Source: Betaproteobacteria bacterium (GTDB lineage: Bacteria > Pseudomonadota > Gammaproteobacteria > Burkholderiales > SG8-41). Taken from it: 5,343 nt of DNA. Under the pieces are notes generated by a model. It searched no databases, had not been told where the DNA came from, and was given only the letters and a program-made list of their open reading frames with translations. The stretch covers positions 2,667 to 8,009 of the forward strand of contig JAHFRO010000050.1 of NCBI GenBank assembly GCA_023266245.1, given 5' to 3'. The stretch's first letter is position 1. Every line of letters starts with the position of its first letter. This document shows positions 1 to 5,343 of this stretch, piece by piece. A program made the translations under genes and the position numbers.

Positions 1-6
1 AAAAAT

Positions 7-13
7 GAGAAGG
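7..13 (+). promoter_or_regulatory. Ribosome binding site of fimV, supports the GTG start
   Basis: GAGAAGG sits 8 nt before the GTG at 22. This is good Shine-Dalgarno spacing and favours 22 over the in-frame ATG at 40, which has no comparable motif. The nearby ATG at position 5 is in another frame and meets a stop at 38-40. Confidence 0.65.
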
Positions 14-21
14 GTGCCGTT

Positions 22-2466
22 GTGCGCGATTCCATCGTGATGACATGGCTTGCGGCGCTGCTGATGGCGCTGGCGCCCTGTATTGCAAACGCGGCCGGCC
101 TGGGGAGGCTCACCGTTCTGTCGGCGCTGGGTCATCCGCTCAACGCGGAAATCGAATTGTTGTCGGTGGCGAAGGATGAACTCGCCACGCTCAACGCACG
201 TCTTGCTTCGCCCGATGCCTATCGCCAGTCCAACCTGCAGTACAACCAGGCACTGCCGGGCGTGCGCTTGAGCGTCGAGAAACGTTCCGACGGACAGCCG
301 TACCTGAGGATTACCACGAACCGACCCGTCAACGAGCCCTTCATCGACCTGCTGATCGAATTGACCTGGTCCTCGGGGCGCCTGGTGCGCGAATACACCG
401 CTCTGCTCGATCCGCCGGGTATTGCGCCGGCGCCGCCCGCACCGACGGTTTCTGTCGCGCCCGACACGCGTCCCGAACCGGCGCCGCAGCCGCCGGTAAC
501 CGCCGCGGCGCCCGCGGTCACCAGGCCCGTTATCACGGCGCCGATGGCGGGCGCCAGGGAATATGGCCCGATCCAGCGCGGCGAGATACTCGGCAAGATT
601 GCCAGAAGCGTGATGCCGGAAGGCGTTACTCTGGAGCAGATGCTGGTCGGGCTCTATCGCAGCAATCCTGAGGCGTTCATCAGGAAGAACCTGAACCTGG
701 TGCGGACCGGCAAGATCCTGCGCGTGCCCGAGAAGGAAGAACTGGCCGCGATCCCGCAGCGCGAGGCGGTGAAAGAATACCGCGCGCAGGTGGCTGACTG
801 GAACGCCTATCGTCAGAAGCTCGCCGATGCCGCGGGCGTCGCGCCGGCCGAAGGCCGCAGCGCGGTCAGCGGGCGCATCACGACCCGGGTTGAGGACAAG
901 GCCGGCGGCGGCGAGCCGAAGGACGTGGTGCGGCTGTCCAGGGGCGAACCGCCCGGTGCCGGGGCAGGAGCCGCCAAGGGCAAGCCGCGCAGCAACGCCG
1001 AGCGCATCCGCATGCTGGAAGAAGAAGTGGTTGCGCGTGAGAAGGCGTTGAACGAAGCCAACGAACGCGTCGCCCAGCTCGAGAAAACCATCAAGGACAT
1101 GCAAAAGCTGGTCGAGCTGAAGAGCCCGGGAATGGCCGCGGCTCAGCGGCAGGCCGAGCAGGCCGCCAAGCCCAAACCGGAAGCCGCGCCGGCAGCGAAG
1201 CCCGCGCCCAAGCCGGAGGCGGTCGCAGCCGCCAAGCCGGATGCTGCCAAGCCCGCTGAAACACCGAAGCCGGAGCAGGCTGCCGCGCCGGAGCAGCCCA
1301 AGCCCAAGCCCAAAGTCGTCGCGCCGCCTCCCCCGTCCGAGCCCGAATTGATCGACCAGATCATGGAGGCGGTGAGCGATCCGCTCTACCTCGCTGCAGG
1401 CGGTGGCGTCATCGTGCTCGGCGGAGTCGCGTTGTGGATGGTGCGGCGGCGCCGCTCGCAGGCCGAAGCGGATGACACCAGGCCGCCCAGGTCGGCACCG
1501 ACTCTGGGCGAGGCGGCTGTCGCTGCGGCGGGGGCAGCCGCCGTAACCGCAGTCACAACCGCCGCAACCCCGGCCATGACTCAAACTGCGGCAGCCGCGG
1601 CGCCGAGCGACGAGGTTGATCCGCTCGCCGAAGCCGAGGTCTACATCGCTTATGGGCGCGACGGGCAGGCCGAGGAGATCCTCAAGGAAGCGCTTGCCAG
1701 AGCCCCGCAGCGCGAGGAAGTGCAGTTGAAGCTGCTCGAGATCTACTCCGCGCGCAAGGACAAGACCGCGTTCGGCAAGCTCGCCGGCGGCTTCCACAAG
1801 TTGACCGGCGGCGCCGGCGACGGCTGGCTGAAGGTGGCGGCGATGGGCTACGCGCTCGATCCCGTCAATCCGCTCTACGAAGCGGGCAAGAGCGCGCCGG
1901 CCGCGGCACCGCTCACTAAAGGCCCGATCACCGGCACCGATCTCGACTTTGATCTGGGTCTCGGCGCGGGGGTCGGCACCTCGACCGACATCACGCTCGA
2001 CGCAGGCGCGGTGCGGGAGGCCACACAGGCTGCCAGGCTCGACTCGGCCGAAGCGCGGAAGGCGGAAGAACCGGCCCGGCCGCTCATGCCCGACTTCACG
2101 CTGGACGCGCCGGGGGACAGCAACATTATGGATTTCCAGATCGAGCTGCCCAAGACCGAGGTCCCGCCTCCGGATGATCAGCCCACGGCGGTCACCACCA
2201 AAGTGCAGGGTGGCGGGATCGATTTCAAGCTTGACATGGGTGACATCAATCTCACTCTCGACGACAAGCTGAAGGCCGAAACGGCGGCGGCGGGCGGGGA
2301 CAAGGATGGCCACTGGTACGACGTGCAGACCAAGTTCGATCTGGCCAAGGCGTACCACGAGATGGGCGACAAGGATGGCGCCAAAGAGATCCTGCAGGAA
2401 GTGATCAAGGAAGGCGATTCCGAGCAGAAAGCAAAAGCCAAGGCCCTGTTGGACAATTTAGGCTGA
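22..2466 (+). CDS. fimV: FimV-family peptidoglycan-binding / polar hub protein
   Basis: 814-residue single-pass membrane protein. In characterised relatives (Pseudomonas FimV) it organises type IV pilus assembly, twitching and polar protein placement, with its periplasmic part binding peptidoglycan. Visible domains in order: signal peptide 1-24 (hydrophobic core, ANA before AGLGRLTVLS, the usual mature start of FimV); FimV N-terminal region about 25-131; Pro/Ala linker; LysM-like FimV core about 180-236 (YGPIQRGEILGKIA to GKILRVP); coiled coil about 325-367 (NAERIRMLEEEVVAREKALN onward); Ala/Lys/Pro-rich linker about 373-445; transmembrane helix about 455-475 followed by the stop-transfer run RRRR; Ala/Thr linker; TPR-like block about 533-620; acidic region; conserved FimV C-terminal TPR-like domain about 765-814 (KFDLAKAYHEMGDKDGAKEI). 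GTG start chosen because GAGAAGG lies 8 nt upstream and it supplies an Arg in the signal n-region; the alternative ATG at 40 would lack a positive charge. The frame is open to the left edge. Family assignment is sure; its exact role in this organism (pili or other polar functions) is inferred. Confidence 0.93.
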   Translation: MRDSIVMTWLAALLMALAPCIANAAGLGRLTVLSALGHPLNAEIELLSVAKDELATLNARLASPDAYRQSNLQYNQALPGVRLSVEKRSDGQPYLRITTNRPVNEPFIDLLIELTWSSGRLVREYTALLDPPGIAPAPPAPTVSVAPDTRPEPAPQPPVTAAAPAVTRPVITAPMAGAREYGPIQRGEILGKIARSVMPEGVTLEQMLVGLYRSNPEAFIRKNLNLVRTGKILRVPEKEELAAIPQREAVKEYRAQVADWNAYRQKLADAAGVAPAEGRSAVSGRITTRVEDKAGGGEPKDVVRLSRGEPPGAGAGAAKGKPRSNAERIRMLEEEVVAREKALNEANERVAQLEKTIKDMQKLVELKSPGMAAAQRQAEQAAKPKPEAAPAAKPAPKPEAVAAAKPDAAKPAETPKPEQAAAPEQPKPKPKVVAPPPPSEPELIDQIMEAVSDPLYLAAGGGVIVLGGVALWMVRRRRSQAEADDTRPPRSAPTLGEAAVAAAGAAAVTAVTTAATPAMTQTAAAAAPSDEVDPLAEAEVYIAYGRDGQAEEILKEALARAPQREEVQLKLLEIYSARKDKTAFGKLAGGFHKLTGGAGDGWLKVAAMGYALDPVNPLYEAGKSAPAAAPLTKGPITGTDLDFDLGLGAGVGTSTDITLDAGAVREATQAARLDSAEARKAEEPARPLMPDFTLDAPGDSNIMDFQIELPKTEVPPPDDQPTAVTTKVQGGGIDFKLDMGDINLTLDDKLKAETAAAGGDKDGHWYDVQTKFDLAKAYHEMGDKDGAKEILQEVIKEGDSEQKAKAKALLDNLG
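1132..1345 (+). repeat. Ala/Lys/Pro-rich low-complexity segment within fimV
   Basis: About 70 codons encode degenerate AKP/PKP/EAA repeats (for example AAKPAPKPEAVAAAKP, then EQPKPKPKVVAPPPP). The segment links the coiled coil to the transmembrane helix and so lies on the periplasmic side. Such extended, basic, proline-rich spacers are typical of FimV and vary in length between species. Repeated GCC-AAG-CCC-like codons make it prone to length change. Confidence 0.7.
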
Positions 2467-2490
2467 GCGGGTAGCACGACAGATCGAACG

Positions 2491-2528
2491 AACCGCGGCA
2501 GTGTGACGCTGTCGCGGTTTTTGTTTTT
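2491..2528 (+). terminator. Intrinsic terminator downstream of fimV
   Basis: An 11-bp stem (left arm 2491-2501 AACCGCGGCAG, right arm 2509-2519 CTGTCGCGGTT, one G.U pair) closes a 7-nt loop TGTGACG. It is followed at once by a T-rich tract 2518-2528 (TTTTTGTTTTT). It starts 24 nt after the fimV stop. This is a textbook Rho-independent terminator and implies that truA is not mainly transcribed from the fimV promoter. Confidence 0.92.
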
Positions 2529-2552
2529 CTGAAGCGACCAGGAGCAGTTTAG

Positions 2553-2655
2553 CCACAGAGAGCACAGAGAACACAGAGAGTTGAGAAACTTAAAGCGCTC
2601 CTTGCTCGTTCCTGTCTTGTTTTGTCTTTCTCTGTGAACTTTGTGTCCTCTGTGG
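2553..2655. repeat. Palindromic intergenic element A: 3 + 3 inverted 9-nt units (CACAGAGRR type)
   Basis: Left arm 2553-2580 contains three tandem 9-nt units, CACAGAGAG, CACAGAGAA and CACAGAGAG (2554-2580). Right arm 2628-2655 is its inverted copy, 22 of 28 positions complementary (units read from the minus strand: CACAGAGGA, CACAAAGTT, CACAGAGAA). A 47-nt AT-richer spacer (2581-2627) separates them. In + strand RNA three of the six differences are G.U pairs, so a long hairpin is possible. Base composition is clearly less GC-rich than the genes. No ORF or transposase is associated and I see no target-site duplication. Repeats of this look (tandem CACAGAG-like units with an inverted partner) are familiar to me from intergenic regions of many environmental bacteria, but I cannot give a family name or a function. 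Confidence 0.85.
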
Positions 2656-2656
2656 C

Positions 2657-2670
2657 AGGATTTTGCTTTT
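2657..2670 (+). repeat. Shared 14-mer AGGATTTTGCTTTT upstream of truA (copy 1)
   Basis: AGGATTTTGCTTTT begins 1 nt after the right arm of element A and 40 nt before the truA ATG. The identical 14-mer recurs at 3568-3581, after the second element and upstream of trpF. It is either part of the mobile or repetitive unit or a shared regulatory box. TTGCTT inside it could serve as a weak -35, but I see no convincing -10 at the right spacing. Confidence 0.7.
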
Positions 2671-2696
2671 TCGATTCTTCAAGATGATTCTGAGCG

Positions 2697-3506
2697 ATGA
2701 GAATTGCGTTGGGAATGGAGTACGACGGCAGCCGGTTCTGCGGCTGGCAGACCCAGCCGGACGGCTGCGCGGTGCAGGACGCGCTCGAGCACGCGCTGTC
2801 CAAAATCGCCGGCACGCCCGTTGCCACCATCTGCGCCGGGCGCACCGATGCCGGCGTGCACGCGCTCGCGCAGGTGGTGCATTTCGACACCGCCGTGGAG
2901 CGCCCGGTCGCGGCGTGGGTGCGCGGGGTGAACGCGCTGCTGCCGCCGGCCTGCGCCGTGACCTGGTCGCAGCCGGTGCCGCAGGATTTTCACGCGCGCT
3001 ATTCGGCGCTCGCCCGCTGCTATCGCTACCTGCTGCTCAACCATCCGGTGCGGCCGGCGGCGGATCACGCGCGGGTGGGATGGTTCCACGTGCCGCTCGA
3101 TCTGGAACAGATGCAGCGCGCGGCGCGGTTGCTGATCGGCGAGCACGATTTCAGCGCGTTCCGTGCCGCCGACTGCCAGGCGCGCTCGCCGATGCGCACG
3201 CTGGCGCGGCTCGACATCGCGCGCCACGGCGACTACGTGGTGTTCGATTTCTGCGCCAACGCGTTCTTGCACCACATGGTGCGCAACATCGTGGGCTGCC
3301 TGGTTTACGTCGGCAGGGGGGGATATCCTCCGGAATGGATGGGCGAGGTGCTGGCAAGCCGTGACCGCACGCGGGCGGCGCCCACCTTCGAGGCGGCGGG
3401 ACTGTATCTTTCGCAGGTGACCTACGAGGCGCGCTGGGGCCTGCCGGCGGCGCCGCGCGCAACGCTGATGGAGCAGAGTAAGTTCTTGAACCACGAAGGA
3501 CACTAA
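2697..3506 (+). CDS. truA: tRNA pseudouridine(38-40) synthase TruA
   Basis: Cytoplasmic enzyme converting uridines 38, 39 and 40 of the tRNA anticodon arm to pseudouridine, which affects reading-frame maintenance. The 269-residue product matches the family's usual length of about 260-270. Motifs: N-terminal MRIALGMEYDGSRFCGWQ; catalytic-aspartate motif CAGRTDAGVHA with Asp51; FHARYSA at 98-104; RCYRYLL around 107-113, supplying the conserved active-site Tyr109; FLHHMVRNIVG at 190-200; and YPPEW at 210-214. The ATG at 2697 gives the canonical N-terminus but has only a weak ribosome site (TGAG close to the start). The last five residues, NHEGH (265-269), and the TAA stop lie inside the left arm of palindromic element B, so the native C-terminus has been replaced or extended. 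The catalytic core is intact. The gene sits 230 nt after fimV, beyond a terminator, and 103 nt before trpF. Confidence 0.97.
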   Translation: MRIALGMEYDGSRFCGWQTQPDGCAVQDALEHALSKIAGTPVATICAGRTDAGVHALAQVVHFDTAVERPVAAWVRGVNALLPPACAVTWSQPVPQDFHARYSALARCYRYLLLNHPVRPAADHARVGWFHVPLDLEQMQRAARLLIGEHDFSAFRAADCQARSPMRTLARLDIARHGDYVVFDFCANAFLHHMVRNIVGCLVYVGRGGYPPEWMGEVLASRDRTRAAPTFEAAGLYLSQVTYEARWGLPAAPRATLMEQSKFLNHEGH

Positions 3507-3566
3507 GGACACGAAGTTTTTTGAGTGAACTGTTTTTCCTTTGCGTCCTTTGTGTCCTTTGTGGTT
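3489..3566. repeat. Palindromic element B: 3 + 3 inverted 9-nt units (CACRAAGGA type), overlapping the truA 3' end
   Basis: Left arm 3489-3516 carries units CACGAAGGA, CACTAAGGA and CACGAAGTT (3492-3518). Right arm 3539-3566 is its inverted copy, 24 of 28 complementary, made of TCCTTTGCG and two exact TCCTTTGTG units (3537-3563). The spacer is only 22 nt (3517-3538). It has the same architecture as element A upstream of truA but a different unit sequence. In + strand RNA two of four differences are G.U pairs. The left arm is translated as the last codons of truA; its middle unit supplies the TAA. No transposase or clear target-site duplication is visible. Function unknown. Confidence 0.88.
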
Positions 3567-3567
3567 A

Positions 3568-3581
3568 AGGATTTTGCTTTT
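3568..3581 (+). repeat. Shared 14-mer AGGATTTTGCTTTT upstream of trpF (copy 2)
   Basis: Exact second copy of the 14-mer found at 2657-2670. It starts 1 nt after the end of element B's right arm plus TA spacing (arm ends at 3566) and 42 nt before the trpF ATG. Ungapped comparison of the next 26 nt still shows 14 matches, including AAG and TCT at the same offsets, so the similarity may run almost to the start codon. Confidence 0.7.
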
Positions 3582-3595
3582 CCCGTTTTCGAAGT

Positions 3596-3599
3596 AGGG
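3596..3599 (+). promoter_or_regulatory. Probable ribosome binding site of trpF
   Basis: AGGG lies 10 nt before the ATG at 3610. A second purine stretch (AAGTGAG, 3603-3609) directly abuts the ATG and is too close to act as a normal site. The start is supported mainly by the protein N-terminus (VKICGITR near residue 5). Confidence 0.4.
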
Positions 3600-3609
3600 T
3601 CTAAGTGAG

Positions 3610-4233
3610 ATGGCTACGGCGGTGAAAATCTGCGGTATCACGCGTGTGGCGGATGCGCTCGCCGCAGCGCGTGCCGGCGCGCACGCGATCGGGCTCGTGT
3701 TCTACCCGCCGAGCCCGCGTTATGTCGCGCCGGCGCAGGCCCGCGAGATCATTCGCGCGCTCCCGCCGTTTATCACCGCGGTCGGACTGTTTGTGGACGC
3801 CCCGGCGGAAGAGGCGCGGGCAACGATCCGGCAGGCGCCGGTCAACCTGCTGCAGTTTCACGGCGCAGAGACGCCGCAGTATTGCCGGCAGTTCGATCGA
3901 CCGTACATCAAGTCGGTGCGGGTCAGGGCGGGGGTGGATTTGCTACAATACGCGCGGGATTATCACGATGCCAAGGCGCTGCTGCTCGACGCGTACGTCG
4001 AGGGACTGCACGGCGGCAGCGGCGTCGCGTTCGACTGGGGCCTCGTGCCGCACGAACTGCCGCTGCCGGTGATTCTGTCGGGCGGACTCACAGCCGATAA
4101 TGTCGGGGACGCGGTGCGGCGGGTGCGGCCGTGCGCGGTCGATGTGTCGAGCGGCGTCGAGTCCGCCAAGGGCATCAAGGACGCGGCCAGAATCGCCGCG
4201 TTCATCAGGGGAGTGCGCAATGCGGATGTATGA
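3610..4233 (+). CDS. trpF: Phosphoribosylanthranilate isomerase TrpF
   Basis: Catalyses the Amadori rearrangement of N-(5-phosphoribosyl)anthranilate to the deoxyribulose (CdRP) form, a middle step of tryptophan biosynthesis in the cytoplasm. The 207-residue product is the normal length of a stand-alone monofunctional TrpF (beta/alpha barrel). Motifs: VKICGITR with catalytic Cys8; GLVFYPPSPRYV at 28-39; LQFHGAE at 81-87; LLLDAY with catalytic Asp127; phosphate-binding GGSG at 135-138; SGGL at 157-160; and DVSSGVE at 178-184. All expected catalytic residues are present. It follows truA after a 103-nt gap filled by element B, and overlaps the start of trpB by 14 nt, so the two are very likely co-transcribed and translationally coupled. 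No Trp-codon leader peptide or attenuator is visible upstream. Confidence 0.97.
   Translation: MATAVKICGITRVADALAAARAGAHAIGLVFYPPSPRYVAPAQAREIIRALPPFITAVGLFVDAPAEEARATIRQAPVNLLQFHGAETPQYCRQFDRPYIKSVRVRAGVDLLQYARDYHDAKALLLDAYVEGLHGGSGVAFDWGLVPHELPLPVILSGGLTADNVGDAVRRVRPCAVDVSSGVESAKGIKDAARIAAFIRGVRNADV
4207..4213 (+). promoter_or_regulatory. Ribosome binding site of trpB inside the trpF 3' end
   Basis: AGGGGAG ends 6 nt before the ATG at 4220 and 12 nt before the alternative in-frame ATG at 4226. The spacing favours 4220 as the trpB start. The motif lies within trpF codons near the end of the gene, consistent with coupled translation. Confidence 0.7.
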
Positions 4234-5343
4234 CCTGCCCGATCCCCGCGGCCATTATGGGCCGTACGGCGGAGTGTTCGTCGCCGAGACGCTGATCCAT
4301 GCGCTCGACCAGCTCAAGGAAGCCTACGCGCGCTATCAGCAGGATCCCGATTTCCTCGCCGAGTTTGCCTACGAGCTCAAGCACTACGTCGGGCGACCGA
4401 GCCCGATCTACCACGCCAGGCGCTGGTCGGAGCGCTTCGGCGGCGCGCAGGTCTATCTCAAGCGCGAAGACCTCAACCACACCGGCGCGCACAAGATCAA
4501 CAACGTGATCGGCCAGGCGCTGCTCGCGCGCCGCATGGGCAAGCCGCGCGTCATCGCCGAAACCGGCGCCGGCATGCACGGGGTGGCGGCCGCCACTATC
4601 GCCGCGCGCTACGGCATGGAGTGCGTGGTCTACATGGGCTCGGAGGACATCAAGCGCCAGGCGGCGAACGTCTATCGCATGAAGCTGCTGGGCGCTGCCG
4701 TGGTGCCGGTGGAAAGCGGATCGAAGACGCTGAAGGACGCGCTCAACGAAGCGATGCGCGACTGGGTGACCAACGTCGAGAACACCTTCTACATCATCGG
4801 CACCGTCGCCGGTCCGCATCCGTATCCGATGATGGTGCGCGATTTCCAGACGGTGATCGGGCGCGAGGCGAGAGAGCAGATGCCGGAGCTCACCGGGTGC
4901 CAGCCCGACGCCATCCTCGCCTGTGTCGGCGGCGGCTCCAATGCCATGGGCATCTTCTACCCGTACATCGCGGACGAGAAGGTGCGCCTGATCGGGGTGG
5001 AAGCGGCGGGTTACGGGCTGGAGAGCGGCAAGCACGCAGCGACCCTGTGCGCGGGCAAGCCCGGCGTGCTCCACGGCAACCGCACCTACCTGCTGCAGGA
5101 CGAGAACGGCCAGATCATCGAGACCCACTCGATCTCGGCCGGGCTCGACTATCCCGGCGTCGGACCCGAGCACGCCTGGCTGAAAGACTGCGGGCGCGCC
5201 GAGTACGTCGCAGTAACCGACGAGGAGGCGGTGCAGGCCTTTCACGATCTGTGCCGGCTCGAGGGCATCATTCCCGCGCTCGAATCAGCCCATGCGCTCG
5301 CGTACGCGGCGAAGATCGCGCCGCGCATGAGGCAGGACCAGAT
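4220..5343 (+). CDS. trpB: Tryptophan synthase beta chain TrpB (3' end beyond the window)
   Basis: PLP enzyme that condenses indole with serine to give tryptophan, working as an alpha2-beta2 complex with TrpA. 374 codons are visible of an expected length near 400; the frame is open at the window edge. It begins MRMYDLPDPRGHYGPYGG, typical of the TrpB1 class. Key sites, each offset +5 from E. coli numbering: HTGAHKINN with PLP-binding Lys92 (4493-4495); AETGAGMHGVA with catalytic Glu114 (4559-4561); phosphate-cup GGGSNA at 237-242; GLDYPGVGPEH with Asp310; EGIIPALES with Glu355. The serine corresponding to E. coli Ser377 falls just past the edge. Unusual residue: Met119 where the family normally has Gln (GAGQHG). 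The start overlaps trpF by 14 nt. trpA would be expected next. Truncation is due to the window, not a mutation. Confidence 0.97.
   Translation, partial: MRMYDLPDPRGHYGPYGGVFVAETLIHALDQLKEAYARYQQDPDFLAEFAYELKHYVGRPSPIYHARRWSERFGGAQVYLKREDLNHTGAHKINNVIGQALLARRMGKPRVIAETGAGMHGVAAATIAARYGMECVVYMGSEDIKRQAANVYRMKLLGAAVVPVESGSKTLKDALNEAMRDWVTNVENTFYIIGTVAGPHPYPMMVRDFQTVIGREAREQMPELTGCQPDAILACVGGGSNAMGIFYPYIADEKVRLIGVEAAGYGLESGKHAATLCAGKPGVLHGNRTYLLQDENGQIIETHSISAGLDYPGVGPEHAWLKDCGRAEYVAVTDEEAVQAFHDLCRLEGIIPALESAHALAYAAKIAPRMRQDQ

Noticed and set aside
2549..2890. 113-codon minus-strand frame covering element A and the start of truA
   Set aside because: Half of it is translated repeat (LCVLCALCG-like) and half is antisense truA; no independent support as a gene.
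3316..3322. G7 homopolymer in truA as a possible frameshift or phase-variation site
   Set aside because: The frame is intact through it (VGRGGYPPEW, matching the family), so there is no sign of slippage or error; a lone G7 in a GC-rich gene is not notable.
2663..3364. 233-codon + strand frame overlapping truA
   Set aside because: Arg/Ala-rich out-of-frame translation of truA. The truA frame carries the TruA motifs and this one carries none.
2553..3566. CRISPR-like array from the tandem units
   Set aside because: Units are 9 nt, contiguous with no spacers between them, and arranged as inverted triplets; there are no cas genes. Not a CRISPR.
3539..3581. Intrinsic terminator formed by element B plus the following T-rich sequence
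   Set aside because: The stem is long and AT-richer, and the T-rich part starts several nt after the stem and is interrupted (ATTTTGCTTTT). Weak termination is possible, but it does not meet the form seen after fimV.
3507..3609. Trp attenuator or leader peptide upstream of trpF
   Set aside because: No short ORF with tandem Trp codons and no alternative terminator pair. The gap is occupied by element B and the 14-mer.
2679..3641. 320-codon open frame on the minus strand across truA and both intergenic gaps
   Set aside because: It is antisense to a clear truA and the 5' end of trpF. It stays open because of high GC and because the 9-nt repeats have no stops in most frames. Its repeat-encoded parts (NHKGHKGRKGK-like) are low-complexity shadows of the element.
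4205..5245. 346-codon open frame on the minus strand
   Set aside because: Entirely antisense to trpB, which has all family motifs on the + strand. It is a GC-driven shadow frame with no recognisable domain.

Overview
This window looks like part of a chromosome from a GC-rich betaproteobacterium. The gene order fimV - truA - trpF - trpB, all on the + strand, matches the conserved asd-fimV-truA-trpF-trpB-trpA neighbourhood that I know from Betaproteobacteria (fimV-truA-trpF also occurs in Pseudomonas). The protein sequences agree with that placement, but I cannot name a genus. Codon use is strongly GC-biased throughout the genes, with no sign that any gene was recently acquired.

Layout. (1) Positions 22-2466 encode a FimV-type inner-membrane/periplasmic hub protein, followed by a strong intrinsic terminator (2491-2528). 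(2) Positions 2529-2696 are an AT-richer intergenic stretch holding a palindromic element built from 9-nt units. (3) Positions 2697-3506 encode the tRNA pseudouridine synthase TruA. Its last five codons and stop lie inside a second palindromic element (3489-3566). (4) Positions 3610-4233 encode phosphoribosylanthranilate isomerase TrpF. (5) From 4220 onward runs tryptophan synthase beta chain TrpB, overlapping the end of trpF and cut by the window edge after 374 codons.

TrpF and TrpB catalyse consecutive parts of tryptophan biosynthesis and are translationally coupled; trpA would be expected just downstream. FimV and TruA are syntenic neighbours with no direct metabolic link to the pathway. 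The terminator after fimV suggests that truA and trpF are transcribed separately from fimV.

The least ordinary part is the pair of intergenic elements on either side of truA. Both consist of three 9-nt units (CACnnAGnn-like), a spacer, and the same three units inverted. They belong to two different sequence subtypes, yet both are followed by the identical 14-mer AGGATTTTGCTTTT, placed 40 and 42 nt before the truA and trpF start codons. I see no transposase, CRISPR, RNA gene or defence system here. If the window contains something under-described, it is this repeat family.
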